DNA of 64,000 nt from Leucobacter edaphi (GTDB lineage: Bacteria > Actinomycetota > Actinomycetes > Actinomycetales > Microbacteriaceae), in assembly GCF_016522535.1 (NCBI RefSeq), contig NZ_JAEHOI010000011.1, positions 357,340 through 421,339 on the forward strand. Reading direction: 5' to 3'. The notes beneath the pieces are model-generated. The model had not been told where the DNA came from, did not search any database, and saw only the letters and a program-made list of their open reading frames with translations. The position numbers and the translations under genes are program-made. Numbering within the stretch: position 1 is the stretch's first letter; each line of letters opens with the position of its first letter. Of this stretch, positions 41,893 through 53,013 are shown in pieces.

Positions 41893-43017
41893 CTACGGCT
41901 GATTCAGCCGCAAGAAATTAAGCGTAGATTCAATTAGATCCGTCACGTCCTCAGCAGATGCACGCGAAAAATCAACGTGAACTGAAGCCTCGTGTCGCAG
42001 GGCTCTGTCTCCAAAGAAGGCAGGAGTGATCTGATTTCTGTTGCTCTTCTTCCCATCTGGAAGCTTGACTCCTTCGAATCCGTGGCGCACTATCTCCTCC
42101 CAGCTACCTTTGGGTTCTGGCCTATCCCTTCGGTTCGGGAAAATGAGCTTCGAAAGCTCGGGCTTGCTTTCCTCAAGGTGCGCAATAAGTGACCTTGAAC
42201 GAATGATCGGGTCCATACTTATTGCGAGGTCGATCGAACTCCGTCGAATTTCTTCATCCTCGACTTCACCTTCCGCAGGGTCAAAATCGACTCCAAATCG
42301 AAACTCCCCAGTCGAGGATCCTTCTGCCCATCGCATTTCAGCGATGAATGCACGATCAATTGTGCAACCACGGACTGGTTCCCAGCCTTCAAGTATCGCC
42401 CGGCCGCCTCCTGACGTCACTGTCGCCGCCGAATATAGTCCCTTCTCTTGCAAGATGGCCGCCATTCGCCGAGCGATCACTCGAGTCATGAACTTCTCAG
42501 TCACAAAAGACATTGGCTTCCAGGCCTCTAGAGTCCTATCGCAGAAAACCCCGGATATTTCCCTCTCCCACTCGCAAAGCACCTCCACGATTGCGGCGCT
42601 GAGTGCTTGTGCAAGCTCATTCGACTCGGAGGTCCCCCAAAGTGCAAAGAGCTCAGTCAAACCATGGAATTGCCATCGCACATCGGATGCCCCTAGTCGC
42701 GCCTTGTCAGGGGATAGTGCCGCAAGGTGGAGGGAGACTTCCTCAGTCAGTGACTCGTAGGCCGCTTTCTGTTTTGAACTGAGAAAGTGCCCGAGCTTAA
42801 CCTCTATCAAAGCTGTTTGTCTACCGTTATCCAGCTTCAAATCGGCCCGGTTGAACGCTGCTGACGCTTCACGTTCGACCGAAGTGGGCACAAACCCTAT
42901 GATTTCACGCCAGGGACGAGAATCCTGTTCGCTGAGGAAAAATATCAGATCGGAGATATTAGTTTCGGAGGAGAGCAGCCTCCTTAGACCTTTCTTCCCT
43001 CCAGATAACGCATGCAT
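41893..43017 (-). CDS. Orphan PD-(D/E)xK nuclease-like protein
   Basis: A 374-aa protein. The N-terminal region has a nuclease-type core: Asp59 (FNRADLKL), then ALIEVKLGHF with Glu72-Val-Lys74, followed by SKQKAAY, the usual continuation of Cas4/RecB-like and related restriction-type nucleases. The C-terminal 230 residues are unfamiliar (VTSGGGRAILEGWEPVRGC, RFGVDFDPAEGEVEDEEIRR). The DNA is markedly AT-richer than both neighbours, with different codon use, suggesting recent acquisition. No partner genes adjoin it. A single-gene phage-defence nuclease is an inference. ATG 43017 has only weak upstream purines. Confidence 0.7.
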   Translation of the reverse strand: MHALSGGKKGLRRLLSSETNISDLIFFLSEQDSRPWREIIGFVPTSVEREASAAFNRADLKLDNGRQTALIEVKLGHFLSSKQKAAYESLTEEVSLHLAALSPDKARLGASDVRWQFHGLTELFALWGTSESNELAQALSAAIVEVLCEWEREISGVFCDRTLEAWKPMSFVTEKFMTRVIARRMAAILQEKGLYSAATVTSGGGRAILEGWEPVRGCTIDRAFIAEMRWAEGSSTGEFRFGVDFDPAEGEVEDEEIRRSSIDLAISMDPIIRSRSLIAHLEESKPELSKLIFPNRRDRPEPKGSWEEIVRHGFEGVKLPDGKKSNRNQITPAFFGDRALRHEASVHVDFSRASAEDVTDLIESTLNFLRLNQP

Positions 43018-43171
43018 GGCACTCGTTGCCTTTCTGCTTCCTTTTGCGCCAATCTAAACATCAGAATGACAATATTGCGCTGCCAGCAACAGCAGAGCCT
43101 ACATTCCCTGTCACTCTAAGCACCAAAAGTTCGGAATTGACCCCTAAGGGTCTGCACCCTGTGCGTTCATA

Positions 43172-43199
43172 CCCAGGTATCACCGGCTCGATACCCGGG
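43172..43199. promoter_or_regulatory. Inverted repeat before DUF4190 gene
   Basis: CCCAGGTATC (43172-43181) and GATACCCGGG (43190-43199) are inverted with one mismatch across eight bases, about 95 bp upstream of the DUF4190 start. Operator or hairpin; no candidate regulator adjoins. Confidence 0.45.
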
Positions 43200-43294
43200 C
43201 AGGACGCGCGGGACCATGGTGCGAACGTACCTTGGACATATCACGCACCGATCGGGACTTCCGGCTCGGGCGCACCGCTCGAAAGGAGAGCACA

Positions 43295-43699
43295 ATGTCC
43301 ACCAGCTTCGCCCCCGACGCCCCCACCGCCGAACAGGCCACCACGGTTCTCGGCGACACGAACGCCGGACCCGCGGCGGCCGCGCCCCGCGGCCCCCAGC
43401 CCGATCCGGCCGGCCGCACTCACACGTTCACGATCGCGAGCTTCATCCTCGGCATCGTGTCCGTCGTGAGCGGGTGGACGTTCATCGCCCCGATCGTCGG
43501 CCTCACCCTCGGCGTCATTGCCCTGCGCCGCGGAACGAAGGACCGCGCCCTCGCCCTCTGGGGCGTCTGGCTCAACGCGGCGATGCTCGCGATCAGCGCG
43601 ATCGTGGTCCTCTTCTCGGTGCTGTTCGTTGGAATGGGCCTGCTCGCGGTGCCCTTCATGGATCTCGGTTCCGAGTTCTCGAGCGCGATGATCGGCTAG
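43295..43699 (+). CDS. DUF4190-type small membrane protein
   Basis: A 134-aa protein. Disordered Ala/Pro-rich N-terminus (about 1-45), then two main hydrophobic blocks: FTIASFILGIVSVVSGWTFI with APIVGLTLGVIAL, and MLAISAIVVLFSVLFVGMGL. The arrangement matches DUF4190. ATG 43295 has AAAGGAGAG nearby. Function unknown. Confidence 0.8.
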   Translation: MSTSFAPDAPTAEQATTVLGDTNAGPAAAAPRGPQPDPAGRTHTFTIASFILGIVSVVSGWTFIAPIVGLTLGVIALRRGTKDRALALWGVWLNAAMLAISAIVVLFSVLFVGMGLLAVPFMDLGSEFSSAMIG

Positions 43700-43740
43700 G
43701 TCAACCGGCCGTCGCCGCGCAAGCGGCATCGGCGACCAGG

Positions 43741-43781
43741 AGCCCGGGAGCTTGGACCTGCACGGTCCGGGCTCCCGGGCT
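43741..43781 (+). terminator. Nested hairpin terminator
   Basis: AGCCCGGGAGC (43741-43751) pairs with GCTCCCGGGCT (43771-43781), and GGACC (43754-43758) with GGTCC (43764-43768) inside the loop. It sits 41 bp after the DUF4190 stop. Confidence 0.65.
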
Positions 43782-43877
43782 CTGTGCGTGCGGGGGGGGG
43801 TGGCGGGGCGGATCCGCGGGGCCGAATCGCGGCCCGGTTCCTTCGCCGTCGCCGTCGCGCCGAGACCCGGCCCAACC

Positions 43878-44789
43878 TCAGGACCAGAAGCCGCGGCGCC
43901 GATCCGGATCCACGCTCCGCGCCTCCCCCGGCGGCAGCGGCGGATACACCCAGGTCACCATCACCACCGAGATGATCATGAGCAGGAACCAGGCGACGAT
44001 CTTCTGCGGCGAGACCAACTCCCAGCCGTCTTGCTGGGCCGGATAGAGCCACGCGCCCGACCAGGTGGCGATGTTCTCCGCGAGCCAGATGAACGCGGCG
44101 ACGCCCGCGAACACCGCGAGCAGCGGCACGCGCACCGTGGCGCGCCAGATCCGGAACTGCATGAGCGTGGGGAACCACAGCGCAACGATCCCGGCGATGA
44201 GCAGCCACCGGAAATCGAAGATGTAGTGATGCCCGAAGAAGTTGGCGTAGATGCACAGGGCGAGAATGCTCGTGGCCCAGACCCGCGGGTAGCGGACGAA
44301 GCGCAGATCGTGGAGCCGGTACACGCGAACCATGTACGAGCCGACGGCCGCGTACATGAATCCGCTGAACAGGGGCACGGCCCCGATCCTGAGCACGCCC
44401 TCGGCCTCGTAGGCCCACGATCCGACGTCGGTCTTGAAGAGTTCCATCGCGGTGCCCGTGATGTGGAAGAGCACGATCACCCACAGCTCTCGGCCCGATT
44501 CGAGCCTGAACGCAAGCATCCCGATCTGGATCAGGATCGCCGCGATGGTCAGGGCATCGTTGCGGGCGAGAGGCGCGTCGTCCGGGTACCAGAGGCGCGC
44601 GGCGACGATGACGGCGAGCAGGAGCGCTCCGAAGATGCACGCCCACGCCTGCTTGAGGAGGAAAACGCAGCACTCGATGAGCACGGCACGCGGGCCGCGA
44701 TCTGGACGGCCCGACAGGATGCGGTTCGCCGTCCGATCGATCGCGCGCTCGAGCGGGGTGAATTCACCATCGCCGCCGCCGTTCTCCAC
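43878..44789 (-). CDS. DUF817 integral membrane protein
   Basis: A 303-aa protein with about eight hydrophobic segments. Conserved-looking polar motifs lie in or near helices: HITGTAMELFKTDVGSWAY, PLFSGFMYAAVGSYMVRVYR, YANFFGHHYIFDFRWLLIAG and WLAENIATWSGAWLYPAQQD, the pattern of DUF817. His/Asp/Glu residues in these helices suggest an intramembrane enzyme, but no activity is known to me. Start read as GTG 44789. Confidence 0.78.
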   Translation of the reverse strand: MENGGGDGEFTPLERAIDRTANRILSGRPDRGPRAVLIECCVFLLKQAWACIFGALLLAVIVAARLWYPDDAPLARNDALTIAAILIQIGMLAFRLESGRELWVIVLFHITGTAMELFKTDVGSWAYEAEGVLRIGAVPLFSGFMYAAVGSYMVRVYRLHDLRFVRYPRVWATSILALCIYANFFGHHYIFDFRWLLIAGIVALWFPTLMQFRIWRATVRVPLLAVFAGVAAFIWLAENIATWSGAWLYPAQQDGWELVSPQKIVAWFLLMIISVVMVTWVYPPLPPGEARSVDPDRRRGFWS

Positions 44790-44856
44790 GGTGCCGAGCC
44801 TAGCGACGCGCTTCTGGGGAGTTCCGCAGAGGTGGCCGGTGCGCGGGACGGGGAAA

Positions 44857-44901
44857 CGCGAATCGCCCCGCCGACCTCAGGAGTCGGCGGGGCGATTCGC
44901 G
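44857..44901 (-). terminator. Terminator of the der operon
   Basis: A perfect 19-bp stem (44857-44875 with 44883-44901) with a 7-base loop, starting 6 bp after the der stop; the minus strand continues TTTCCCC. It closes the long minus-strand housekeeping operon. Confidence 0.85.
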
Positions 44902-44907
44902 TCCGGA

Positions 44908-46557
44908 TCAGCGGCGCAGGCGACGCTCGCGGATGCGCATGTTCAGCACGATGGGCGAGCCCTCGAAGCCGTAGGTCTCGCGCAGGCGGCGCTGGATGAA
45001 GCGGCGGTAGCCGGGATCCAGGAAGCCAGAAACGAACAGCACGAACGTGGGCGGGCGGTTCTGCACCTGCGTGCCGAACAGCACCTTCGGCTGCTTGCCA
45101 CCGCGGAGCGGGTGCGGGTGCTCCTGCACGAGTTCGGCGAGGAACGCGTTGAACTTGCCCGTCGGAATGCGGGTGTCCCACGACTCGAGCGCGGTCTCGA
45201 GCGCCGGCACGAGCTTCTCGAGGTGGCGGCCGGTGCGCGCGGAGATGTTGACGCGCGGCGCCCAGTCCACGTGGGCCAGATCCTTCTCGATCTCGCGCTC
45301 GAGGTAGCGGCGGCGCTCGTCGTCGAGGAGGTCCCACTTGTTGAAGGCGAGCACGAGCGCGCGGCCCGACTCGAGCACGAGGTCGATGATCCTGAGATCC
45401 TGATCGCTGATCTCCTGCGTGACGTCGATCAGCACGACGGCGACCTCGGCCTTTTCGAGGGCGGCCGCGGTGCGGAGCGAGGCGTAGAAGTCGGCGCCCT
45501 TCTGCAGGTGCACGCGGCGGCGGATACCGGCCGTGTCGACGAAGGTCCACACGCGACCGGCGATTTCGACCTGCTCATCGACCGGATCGCGGGTCGTGCC
45601 CGCGAGGTCGTTGACGACGACGCGCTCCTCGCCAGCGGCCTTGTTCAGGAGGCTCGACTTGCCGACGTTCGGGCGGCCGAGGATCGCGACGCGGCGCGGG
45701 CCAGCAAGCTTCGGCTGCGCGACGGCGGACTCCTCGGGAAGCACCTCGATCACCTGATCGAGCAGGTCGGCGACGCCGCGGCCGTGCAGCGCGGAGACGG
45801 CGTGCGGCTCACCCAGGCCGAGCGACCACAGCTGCGCGGCCTCGGGATCGAGAACCGCGTCGTCGACCTTGTTCGCGACGAGGAAGACGGGCTTGTTGGT
45901 GCGGCGGAGGAGCTGCACGACCCGCTCGTCGGTCGCGGTCGGGCCGACGCGCGAATCGACGACGAACATGACGACGTCGCAGAGCTCGATCGCGACCTCG
46001 GCCTGCAGCGCTACCGAGGCGTCGATACCCTTCGCATCGGGCTCCCACCCGCCGGTGTCGACGAGGGTGAAGCGGGTGCCGTTCCAGTCGGCCGCGTAGC
46101 TCACCCGGTCGCGGGTGACACCCGGGAGGTCCTCGACGACGGCCTCGCGGCGGCCCAGGATGCGGTTCACGAGCGCGGACTTTCCGACGTTCGGGCGGCC
46201 CACGATCGCGACGACCGGAAGCGCCTCAGCGACCGGCTCGGAGAAGCCGAGGAACTCCCCGTCCTCTCCGATGATCGCGATGTCGTCCTCCTCCAGGTCG
46301 AAGCCCTGAAGATTCGAGCGCATGGCGCGCAGGCGCTCCTCATCGGTGACGCCCTCTGCGGCGAGCGCCTCGTCGAAGCCCTCACCGACGATCACACCGT
46401 CGGCGTCCGCCCCTGCGCTCGCGAACGGGTCCTCTGCGGTGTCGGCGCCCTCGGCGTCCTCGACCTCGAGCCCCTCGGTGAACGCGGCTCCGGCGCCGAG
46501 GACCTCGACCTCGGCCTCCTCGGCCGATCCGGTCCCGTTGTTCTGTTCATTACTCAT
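44908..46557 (-). CDS. der: Ribosome-assembly GTPase Der (EngA)
   Basis: A 549-aa double GTPase for 50S subunit assembly. An acidic N-terminal extension (about 1-110, rich in Glu/Ala/Asp) is typical of actinobacterial Der. G domain 1: [29 protein letters not shown] domain 2: [33 protein letters not shown]. The C-terminal KH-like domain ends [25 protein letters not shown]. Starts 2 bp after the cmk stop; co-expression of cmk and der is common in actinobacteria. Confidence 0.96.
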   Translation of the reverse strand: MSNEQNNGTGSAEEAEVEVLGAGAAFTEGLEVEDAEGADTAEDPFASAGADADGVIVGEGFDEALAAEGVTDEERLRAMRSNLQGFDLEEDDIAIIGEDGEFLGFSEPVAEALPVVAIVGRPNVGKSALVNRILGRREAVVEDLPGVTRDRVSYAADWNGTRFTLVDTGGWEPDAKGIDASVALQAEVAIELCDVVMFVVDSRVGPTATDERVVQLLRRTNKPVFLVANKVDDAVLDPEAAQLWSLGLGEPHAVSALHGRGVADLLDQVIEVLPEESAVAQPKLAGPRRVAILGRPNVGKSSLLNKAAGEERVVVNDLAGTTRDPVDEQVEIAGRVWTFVDTAGIRRRVHLQKGADFYASLRTAAALEKAEVAVVLIDVTQEISDQDLRIIDLVLESGRALVLAFNKWDLLDDERRRYLEREIEKDLAHVDWAPRVNISARTGRHLEKLVPALETALESWDTRIPTGKFNAFLAELVQEHPHPLRGGKQPKVLFGTQVQNRPPTFVLFVSGFLDPGYRRFIQRRLRETYGFEGSPIVLNMRIRERRLRR

Positions 46558-46559
46558 GA

Positions 46560-47285
46560 TCAGCTCTTTTCCGCGGCGCCCTGCACCGCTCGTACGATGT
46601 CGATCACAGCCTGCACCGACTGCTCGAAGTCAAGATCGCTCGTGTCGACGAGCGTCACCCCGGGTGCGGGGTTCAGGAAGTCCACGACGAGCGCGTCCTT
46701 CGCGTCGCGGGCCTCGATATCGGCGAGGACCTGCGCGTGCGTCATTCCGGGCAGTTCCCCTGCCCGACGGGTGGCCCGGATCTCGGGCGAGGCCGTCATG
46801 AGGATACGGACGGGTGCGTCGGGGGCGACGACCGTGGTGATGTCTCGGCCCTCGATCACGACTCCGGGGAGCCCGGATCCGGCGACGATGTCGAGGAACA
46901 TCGCGTTGAGCCGTTCCCGCACAGCCGGGTGCTTGGAGACCCGGCTCACCTGACCGCTCACCGAGTGCTCCCGGATCGCGGGGGTGACGTCGATGGGTGA
47001 GGCACCGACGAGCCCGACCGTGACCCGCTGCTCACCCTGAAGGGTGATGTCGTATGCCCACAGATTCATGAGCCCCTCGACCGCTGCGGGATCGTCGAGG
47101 TCGGTTCCAGTCTCGAGCGCCGCCCACGCGAGCGCGCGATACGCGGCCCCCGTGTCGAGGATCCCGAACCCGAGCCGCTCGGCCGCCGCGCGGGACACGC
47201 TCGACTTCCCGCTCCCGGCGGGTCCGTCGATCGCGACGAGCAGGGGTGCCTGAGCACCGGCGTTCTCACTCACAGCGTCCTCCAT
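46560..47285 (-). CDS. cmk: Cytidylate kinase
   Basis: A 241-aa kinase phosphorylating CMP/dCMP. P-loop [54 protein letters not shown] (CMP-binding RDI). Start overlaps the tyrA stop by 16 bp. Supplies CDP for nucleic-acid and phospholipid synthesis. Confidence 0.95.
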   Translation of the reverse strand: MEDAVSENAGAQAPLLVAIDGPAGSGKSSVSRAAAERLGFGILDTGAAYRALAWAALETGTDLDDPAAVEGLMNLWAYDITLQGEQRVTVGLVGASPIDVTPAIREHSVSGQVSRVSKHPAVRERLNAMFLDIVAGSGLPGVVIEGRDITTVVAPDAPVRILMTASPEIRATRRAGELPGMTHAQVLADIEARDAKDALVVDFLNPAPGVTLVDTSDLDFEQSVQAVIDIVRAVQGAAEKS

Positions 47286-48418
47286 CCGCGCTCGACGAGA
47301 TCGGCGACCGCGCGCTCCGCCACCTCGGGCAGCACCGCGATCTCCGCGAAACCGATCTGCGCGCCCGGCGAGTGCTCGAGGCGCAAGTCTTCCATGTTAA
47401 TGCCCAGCTCTCCGAGTTCGGTGAGGAGCCGCGCGAGCTGACCGGGAGTATCGTCCACGAGCACCTGGATCGAGGCGAAGCGCTCCGACGATCCGTGCTT
47501 GCCAGGGATCCGGGAGACGCCCCCGTTTCCTGCCGCGAGCAGGTCCGCGATCCGGCGACGCGCGCCCTGCTGCTCCGGGTCGCGGAGCGCGTCGGCGAAG
47601 TCCGTGACGTCCGAGGCGAAGGCGTCAAGGAACTCGACGACGGGCACCCGGTTCGCGCCGAGGATCTGCATCCACAGCGCCGGGTCGCTCGACGCGATCC
47701 GCGTCGTGTCCCGCAGACCCGCGCCCGCGAGGCCGAGCGACTGCTCGGGGGCGGGCACGAGCCTCGCCGCGAGCAGGCTCGAGACCACCTGCGGCAGATG
47801 CGACACCAGGCCGACCGCGCGGTCGTGCTCCTCGGGGGTCATCTCGGTGAGGACGCCGCCGAGGTCGAGCGCGACGGCCTCCACCAGGGCGAGGGCCTCG
47901 GCCGGGGTGTCACCGTCGCGGCAGATCACCCACGGGCGACCCACGAACAGGTCTGCGCGCGCCATGATCGCGCCGCCGCGCTCGCGCCCCGCCATGGGGT
48001 GAGAACCGACGTAGCGGGTGAGATCCACCCCGCGGCGCAGCAGTTCTGCGTACGGCGCGAGCTTCACGCTGGCCACGTCCGTGACGACGGACTCCGGGTA
48101 GGCGGCGAGCGCGCGCTCAACGGCGTCGGCGATCACGTCAGGCGGGGTCGCCACGACCACGAGCGCCGGCTGCGGATCCTCGGCGGTGCGGACGCGTCCG
48201 GCCCCGTAATCGGCGGCGAGCGCGACCGTCGTGGGCGACTGGTCCTCGAGGGTGACCTCCACGCCCCGCTCGCGCAGGCCGAGGCCGACGCTCGCTCCGA
48301 GGAGGCCGGCGCCAATCACGTGCACCGGCCCGCGACTGCGCGCCGCGAGGCTCTGGCGTTCGGTCTCGTTCATCTCTGTTGTTCCGTTCGTGCTGCGCCC
48401 ACCGGGGATTCCGGTCAT
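47270..48418 (-). CDS. tyrA: Prephenate dehydrogenase
   Basis: A 382-aa NAD(P)-dependent enzyme of tyrosine synthesis. Rossmann motif HVIGAGLLGASVGLGLRERG (about 34-53), catalytic region GSHPMAGRERGG, SHLPQVVSSLLA, and DPALWMQI. The C-terminal 75 residues form an ACT domain (VLVDDTPGQLARLLTELGEL), suggesting feedback control by tyrosine. ATG overlaps the rluB stop by 4 bp. Confidence 0.93.
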   Translation of the reverse strand: MTGIPGGRSTNGTTEMNETERQSLAARSRGPVHVIGAGLLGASVGLGLRERGVEVTLEDQSPTTVALAADYGAGRVRTAEDPQPALVVVATPPDVIADAVERALAAYPESVVTDVASVKLAPYAELLRRGVDLTRYVGSHPMAGRERGGAIMARADLFVGRPWVICRDGDTPAEALALVEAVALDLGGVLTEMTPEEHDRAVGLVSHLPQVVSSLLAARLVPAPEQSLGLAGAGLRDTTRIASSDPALWMQILGANRVPVVEFLDAFASDVTDFADALRDPEQQGARRRIADLLAAGNGGVSRIPGKHGSSERFASIQVLVDDTPGQLARLLTELGELGINMEDLRLEHSPGAQIGFAEIAVLPEVAERAVADLVERGWRTL

Positions 48419-49494
48419 CGTTCGTCCTTCTTGCCGCCGCGGCCGTGCGGGCCGCCGCGGCCGTGCGGGTTGCCCCGGGCGGCGATGCCGCGCATGCCGC
48501 GCGCGCCCTTCCCGTCCCCCGGCCGGCCCGCCGTAACGCCCTGATCGGACCGGCGCTTCTTGGCCCCGGCCGCGCCGCCGGACCTCGGCTTGCGCTGGGC
48601 TCCGCCGTTCGCCCCGTCCTCGGCCGCGGACAGCAGCGCCCCGCGCTCGGCGGAGGACAGCTCGCGCATCTCGCCGGTGCGCAGCGACCCGAGATGCAGC
48701 GGCCCGAATTGCCGCCTGACCAGCTCCTCCACCGGATGCCCCACCTCTGCGAGCATGCGCCGCACGATCCGGTTCTTGCCCGAGTGGAGGGTGAGCTCGA
48801 CGAGCGAGTGCGAGGCGCCAGCCCCGCCGGGCAGAATCTTCGCCCGATCGGCGGCGATCGGGCCGTCCTTGAGTTCGACGCCGTCCTTGAGACGCTGGAT
48901 CGTCTGCGGCGTCACGCGCCCGCGCACCTTCGCAACATACGTCTTCATGACGCCGAAGCTCGGGTGAGCGAGCTTGTGGGCGAGCTCGCCGTCGTTCGTG
49001 AGGATGAGCAGCCCGCTCGTGTCGGTGTCGAGCCGGCCAACGTTGTAGAGGCGATCATCGATCTGATCGGTGAATTCGCGGAGATCCGGGCGGCCGTTCT
49101 CGTCGCTCATCGTGGACACGACGCCGCGCGGCTTGTTGAGCACGAAGTAGCGCTTCGACACGTCGAGCTGCACCACGACCCCGTCCACGCGCACGTCGTC
49201 CGTCGCCGGATCGATGCGGCTGCCGAGCTCGCGCTGCACCCGCCCATTGACGGTCACCCGACCGCCCGTGATCAGGGACTCGCAGGCGCGCCGCGAGGCG
49301 ACGCCCGCGTGCGCGAGCGCCTTCTGCAGGCGGACCGTGCCGTCGTCCTCGGGCGAAGCGTCCGCCCCGGACCCGGCTCCTGATCCGGATCCGCCGCGCG
49401 CCGCGGGGTCCCAGCCATACGCCGCGAAATCGACCTCGATCGACTCGCCGTCGACGGAGAACTCCCCGCCGAGGCCGCCGTTAGAGCTGCTCAT
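48415..49494 (-). CDS. rluB: rRNA pseudouridine synthase RluB-type
   Basis: A 359-aa RsuA/RluB/E/F family enzyme. S4 RNA-binding domain (VRLQKALAHAGVASRRACES), catalytic Asp in VGRLDTDTSGLLILTNDGEL, LNKPRGVVSTMSD, and RMLAEVGHPVEELVRRQFGP. A basic Gly/Arg/Lys-rich tail follows. ATG 49494 is chosen because GGAAGGA lies seven bases upstream. Probably modifies 23S rRNA near the peptidyl-transferase centre. Overlaps scpB by 14 bp. Confidence 0.92.
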   Translation of the reverse strand: MSSSNGGLGGEFSVDGESIEVDFAAYGWDPAARGGSGSGAGSGADASPEDDGTVRLQKALAHAGVASRRACESLITGGRVTVNGRVQRELGSRIDPATDDVRVDGVVVQLDVSKRYFVLNKPRGVVSTMSDENGRPDLREFTDQIDDRLYNVGRLDTDTSGLLILTNDGELAHKLAHPSFGVMKTYVAKVRGRVTPQTIQRLKDGVELKDGPIAADRAKILPGGAGASHSLVELTLHSGKNRIVRRMLAEVGHPVEELVRRQFGPLHLGSLRTGEMRELSSAERGALLSAAEDGANGGAQRKPRSGGAAGAKKRRSDQGVTAGRPGDGKGARGMRGIAARGNPHGRGGPHGRGGKKDER

Positions 49495-50236
49495 GTTCGA
49501 ATCCTTCCGAGCCGTCATCGAGGAGCGGCGAAATGGGCGGGAGCTCGGAGATGTCCCCGATCCCGAGGTACCCGAGCAGCGCGTCCGAGGTGCCGTAGAG
49601 CGTCGCACCAGTCTCGGGATCGTGACCGACCTCGGTCACCAGGCCGCGGCCGAGGAGCGTGCGCACGACCGAGTCGACGTTCACCGCGCGGATCGAGGCG
49701 ATCGCCCCGCGAGAGATCGGCTGCCGGTACGCGATCACCGAGAGCGTCTCGAGCGCCGCCTGAGACAGCCGCGAGGGCGACTGCTGCTGCACGAAATCCG
49801 CGACGACCGGGTCGAGCGACTCGCGCACGTAGAAGCGATAGCCGCCCGCGACCTCGCGGAGCTCGAAGCCGCGAGGGGAGCCGGAGCGCCCGGAAGAATC
49901 TGCATCGCCCGCGCGCTGCGGGTCGTCGGCTCCGTCGGCTCCGCCCGCGCCGTCGAAGTCAGCGACGAGGCGCGCAAGCGCCCGCCGCACCTCGGCGACC
50001 GGCCGATCCGTCGCGGTCGCGAGCGTCACCGCGCTGAGCGGCTCGTCCGCGACGATGAGCAGCGCCTCGAGCTGCTGCTCGAGCGAGTGCTCGGCGCGCG
50101 CGCGAGCGAGCGCGGCGGCCTCGGGCGAGACCGGAGCCTCCGGCGACTCGTGCCCCGCCTCCGCACCGGCCGTCGCCGTGTCTTCGACGGTCGCGTCCAG
50201 CGTGTCCGCGTCCTGATCGAATTCAGTCATAGTCAT
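49481..50236 (-). CDS. scpB: Segregation and condensation protein B
   Basis: A 251-aa kleisin partner. Two winged helices: LEQQLEALLIVADEPLSAVT through LARLVADF, then LSQAALETLSVIAYRQPISR and GAIASIRAVNVDSVVRTLLG, RGLVTEVG. An insertion of about 30 residues (GAGGADGADDPQRAGDADSS) separates the halves. Forms the SMC-ScpAB complex. Start 50236; the ATG at 50230 is equally possible. Overlaps scpA by 14 bp. Confidence 0.93.
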   Translation of the reverse strand: MTMTEFDQDADTLDATVEDTATAGAEAGHESPEAPVSPEAAALARARAEHSLEQQLEALLIVADEPLSAVTLATATDRPVAEVRRALARLVADFDGAGGADGADDPQRAGDADSSGRSGSPRGFELREVAGGYRFYVRESLDPVVADFVQQQSPSRLSQAALETLSVIAYRQPISRGAIASIRAVNVDSVVRTLLGRGLVTEVGHDPETGATLYGTSDALLGYLGIGDISELPPISPLLDDGSEGFEHEQL

Positions 50237-51098
50237 TCCCCAGAGTTGCGAGTTCGTCGTCCGACCAGCTGTCGCCCGTCCACTGCACGTGCAGTTCGCC
50301 GAGCGGCTCGGCCTGCTCGAAGGTCACCGCTGAGCGTCGGTAGAGCTCGAGGATCGCGAGGAACCGCGCCACGACGACGCCGCGCTCCTCGACGCCGGCC
50401 ACGAGCTCACGGAAGCTGCGGGCACCGTCGGTGCGGAGCAGCGCGACCACGATCGCCGCCTGTTCTCGAATCGACACGAGCGGCGCGTGCAGATGATCGA
50501 GCCCCACGGTCGGCAGCTCGCGCGGCGCGAACGCGAGGGTCGCGATCGCCGCGAAGTCGGCGGCGGACAGCGTCCAGACGAGTTCGGGCCCCGCCTGGCG
50601 ATACTTCTGGTCGAGAGGAACGAGCCGCGGGTGCCGCGCGCCCTCCGCCTCGAGCCGTTCCCGAAACCAGGCGCTGGCCTGCTTGAACGCGCGGTACTGC
50701 AGCAGACGCGCGAACAGCAGATCGCGCGCTTCGAGCAGGGCGATGTCCTCGGCGTCGACGACCTCGCCCTGCGGGAGCAGGCTCGCGATCTTCAGGTCGA
50801 GCAGCGTCGCCGCGACCACCAGGAACTCCGATGCCCGATCCAGCTCGACGAGCCCCTGCCCCTCGAGCGAGGCGAGATAGGCGATGAACTCGTCCGTGAC
50901 CAGGCTCAACGACACCTCGGTGATGTCGAGCTCGTGCTTGCCGATGAGGTTCAGCAGCAGGTCGAACGGCCCGTCGAACACTTCGAGAGTGACGCGGAAG
51001 TCGTCGCCGTCACCCATCGCCTGCGGTTCTCCGGGCGCGCCGATCCCGCCGGCCGCGTCGGCGACGCCCGGCTCCGGTTCCGTGTCGAGCGCGTTCAT
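50223..51098 (-). CDS. scpA: Segregation and condensation protein A
   Basis: A 291-aa kleisin. FRVTLEVFDGPFDLLLNLIG and KHELDITEVSLSLVTDEFIA are the conserved N-terminal SMC-binding block; LVVAATLLDLKIASLLP follows; the C-terminal winged helix includes RFLAILELYRRSAVTFEQAE. Bridges SMC heads during chromosome condensation. 8 bp after the parA-like gene. Confidence 0.94.
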   Translation of the reverse strand: MNALDTEPEPGVADAAGGIGAPGEPQAMGDGDDFRVTLEVFDGPFDLLLNLIGKHELDITEVSLSLVTDEFIAYLASLEGQGLVELDRASEFLVVAATLLDLKIASLLPQGEVVDAEDIALLEARDLLFARLLQYRAFKQASAWFRERLEAEGARHPRLVPLDQKYRQAGPELVWTLSAADFAAIATLAFAPRELPTVGLDHLHAPLVSIREQAAIVVALLRTDGARSFRELVAGVEERGVVVARFLAILELYRRSAVTFEQAEPLGELHVQWTGDSWSDDELATLGNDYD

Positions 51099-51106
51099 CA
51101 GGGCCT

Positions 51107-51961
<855 letters not shown>

Positions 51962-52003
51962 ACCCAGGGCCCTCCTCACGCGTGGATCCGCTAACGCCCC
52001 ATC

Positions 52004-53013
52004 CTATCGCGCCGCGCGGGCGCGCGGATGGGCCTGCAGATAGTGCTCCCGCAGCGTATCCGCGGTGACCTGGGTGTAGATCTGCGTCGTCGTCACGGAG
52101 GCGTGCCCGAGCAGCTCCTGCACGGTCCGCACGTCCGCGCCCCCCGCGAGGAGATGCGTGGCGAACGAGTGCCGCAGCGTGTGGGGCGACACCTCGGCGC
52201 GGATCCCGGCCCGCTCGGCGGCGGACCGGATCACGAGCCACGCGCTCTGCCGAGACATCCGGCCGCCCCGCGGACCCACGAAGAGTGCCGGCGTTCCGCT
52301 CCCCCGCTCGACCATCCCCGGGCGCGCCCGCACGAGGTAGGCGGCGAGCGCGCGCCCCGCGTAGCTGCCGTACGGCACGATCCGCTGCTTCGCCCCCTTG
52401 CCGGTCACCCGCAGGAATCCGCCCTCCCCGAGCGCCGCGACCGGATCGCCCCAGGCATCGCCGCGACCGGGTGCCGCGAGGAGATCGTCGACGTCGAGCG
52501 CCGTTGCCTCGCTCACGCGCGCGCCACTCGCGTACAGGAGCTCGAGGAATGCCCGGTCACGGAGCGCAACGGGATCGGCGGCGTCGCCCTCGCCTCCCGC
52601 TGCGGCGAGCAGCGCCTCGACGTCCTCGACGGGGAGCGCCTTGGGCAGCCGTTGCGCCCGCTTCGGCGTGCGCACCCCGCCAGCGGCGTTCGAATCCAGC
52701 GCGCCCTCCTCGAAGAGGAAGCGGTGCAGGCCGCGGACCGTCGACAGCCTGCGGGTGATCGACGCCGGAGCGAGCGGGGGCCGGTCGCCGCTCGGGGATC
52801 CGAGCGCGGCGACGTAGTCGGAAAGCGTGCGCGGCGTCACCGAAGCGAGATCCGCGATGCCCTGTTCAGCGAGCCATTCCGCGTAGGCGGCGAGGTCTCG
52901 GCGGTAGGCGGCCTGGCTGTGCGGCGAGAGACCGAGCTCGATGGCGACGTGACGGAGAAAGCGCTCCGACCCCGCCGCTGGGGCGAGGCCGGCACTGCGG
53001 GGCGTCGCGGCCA

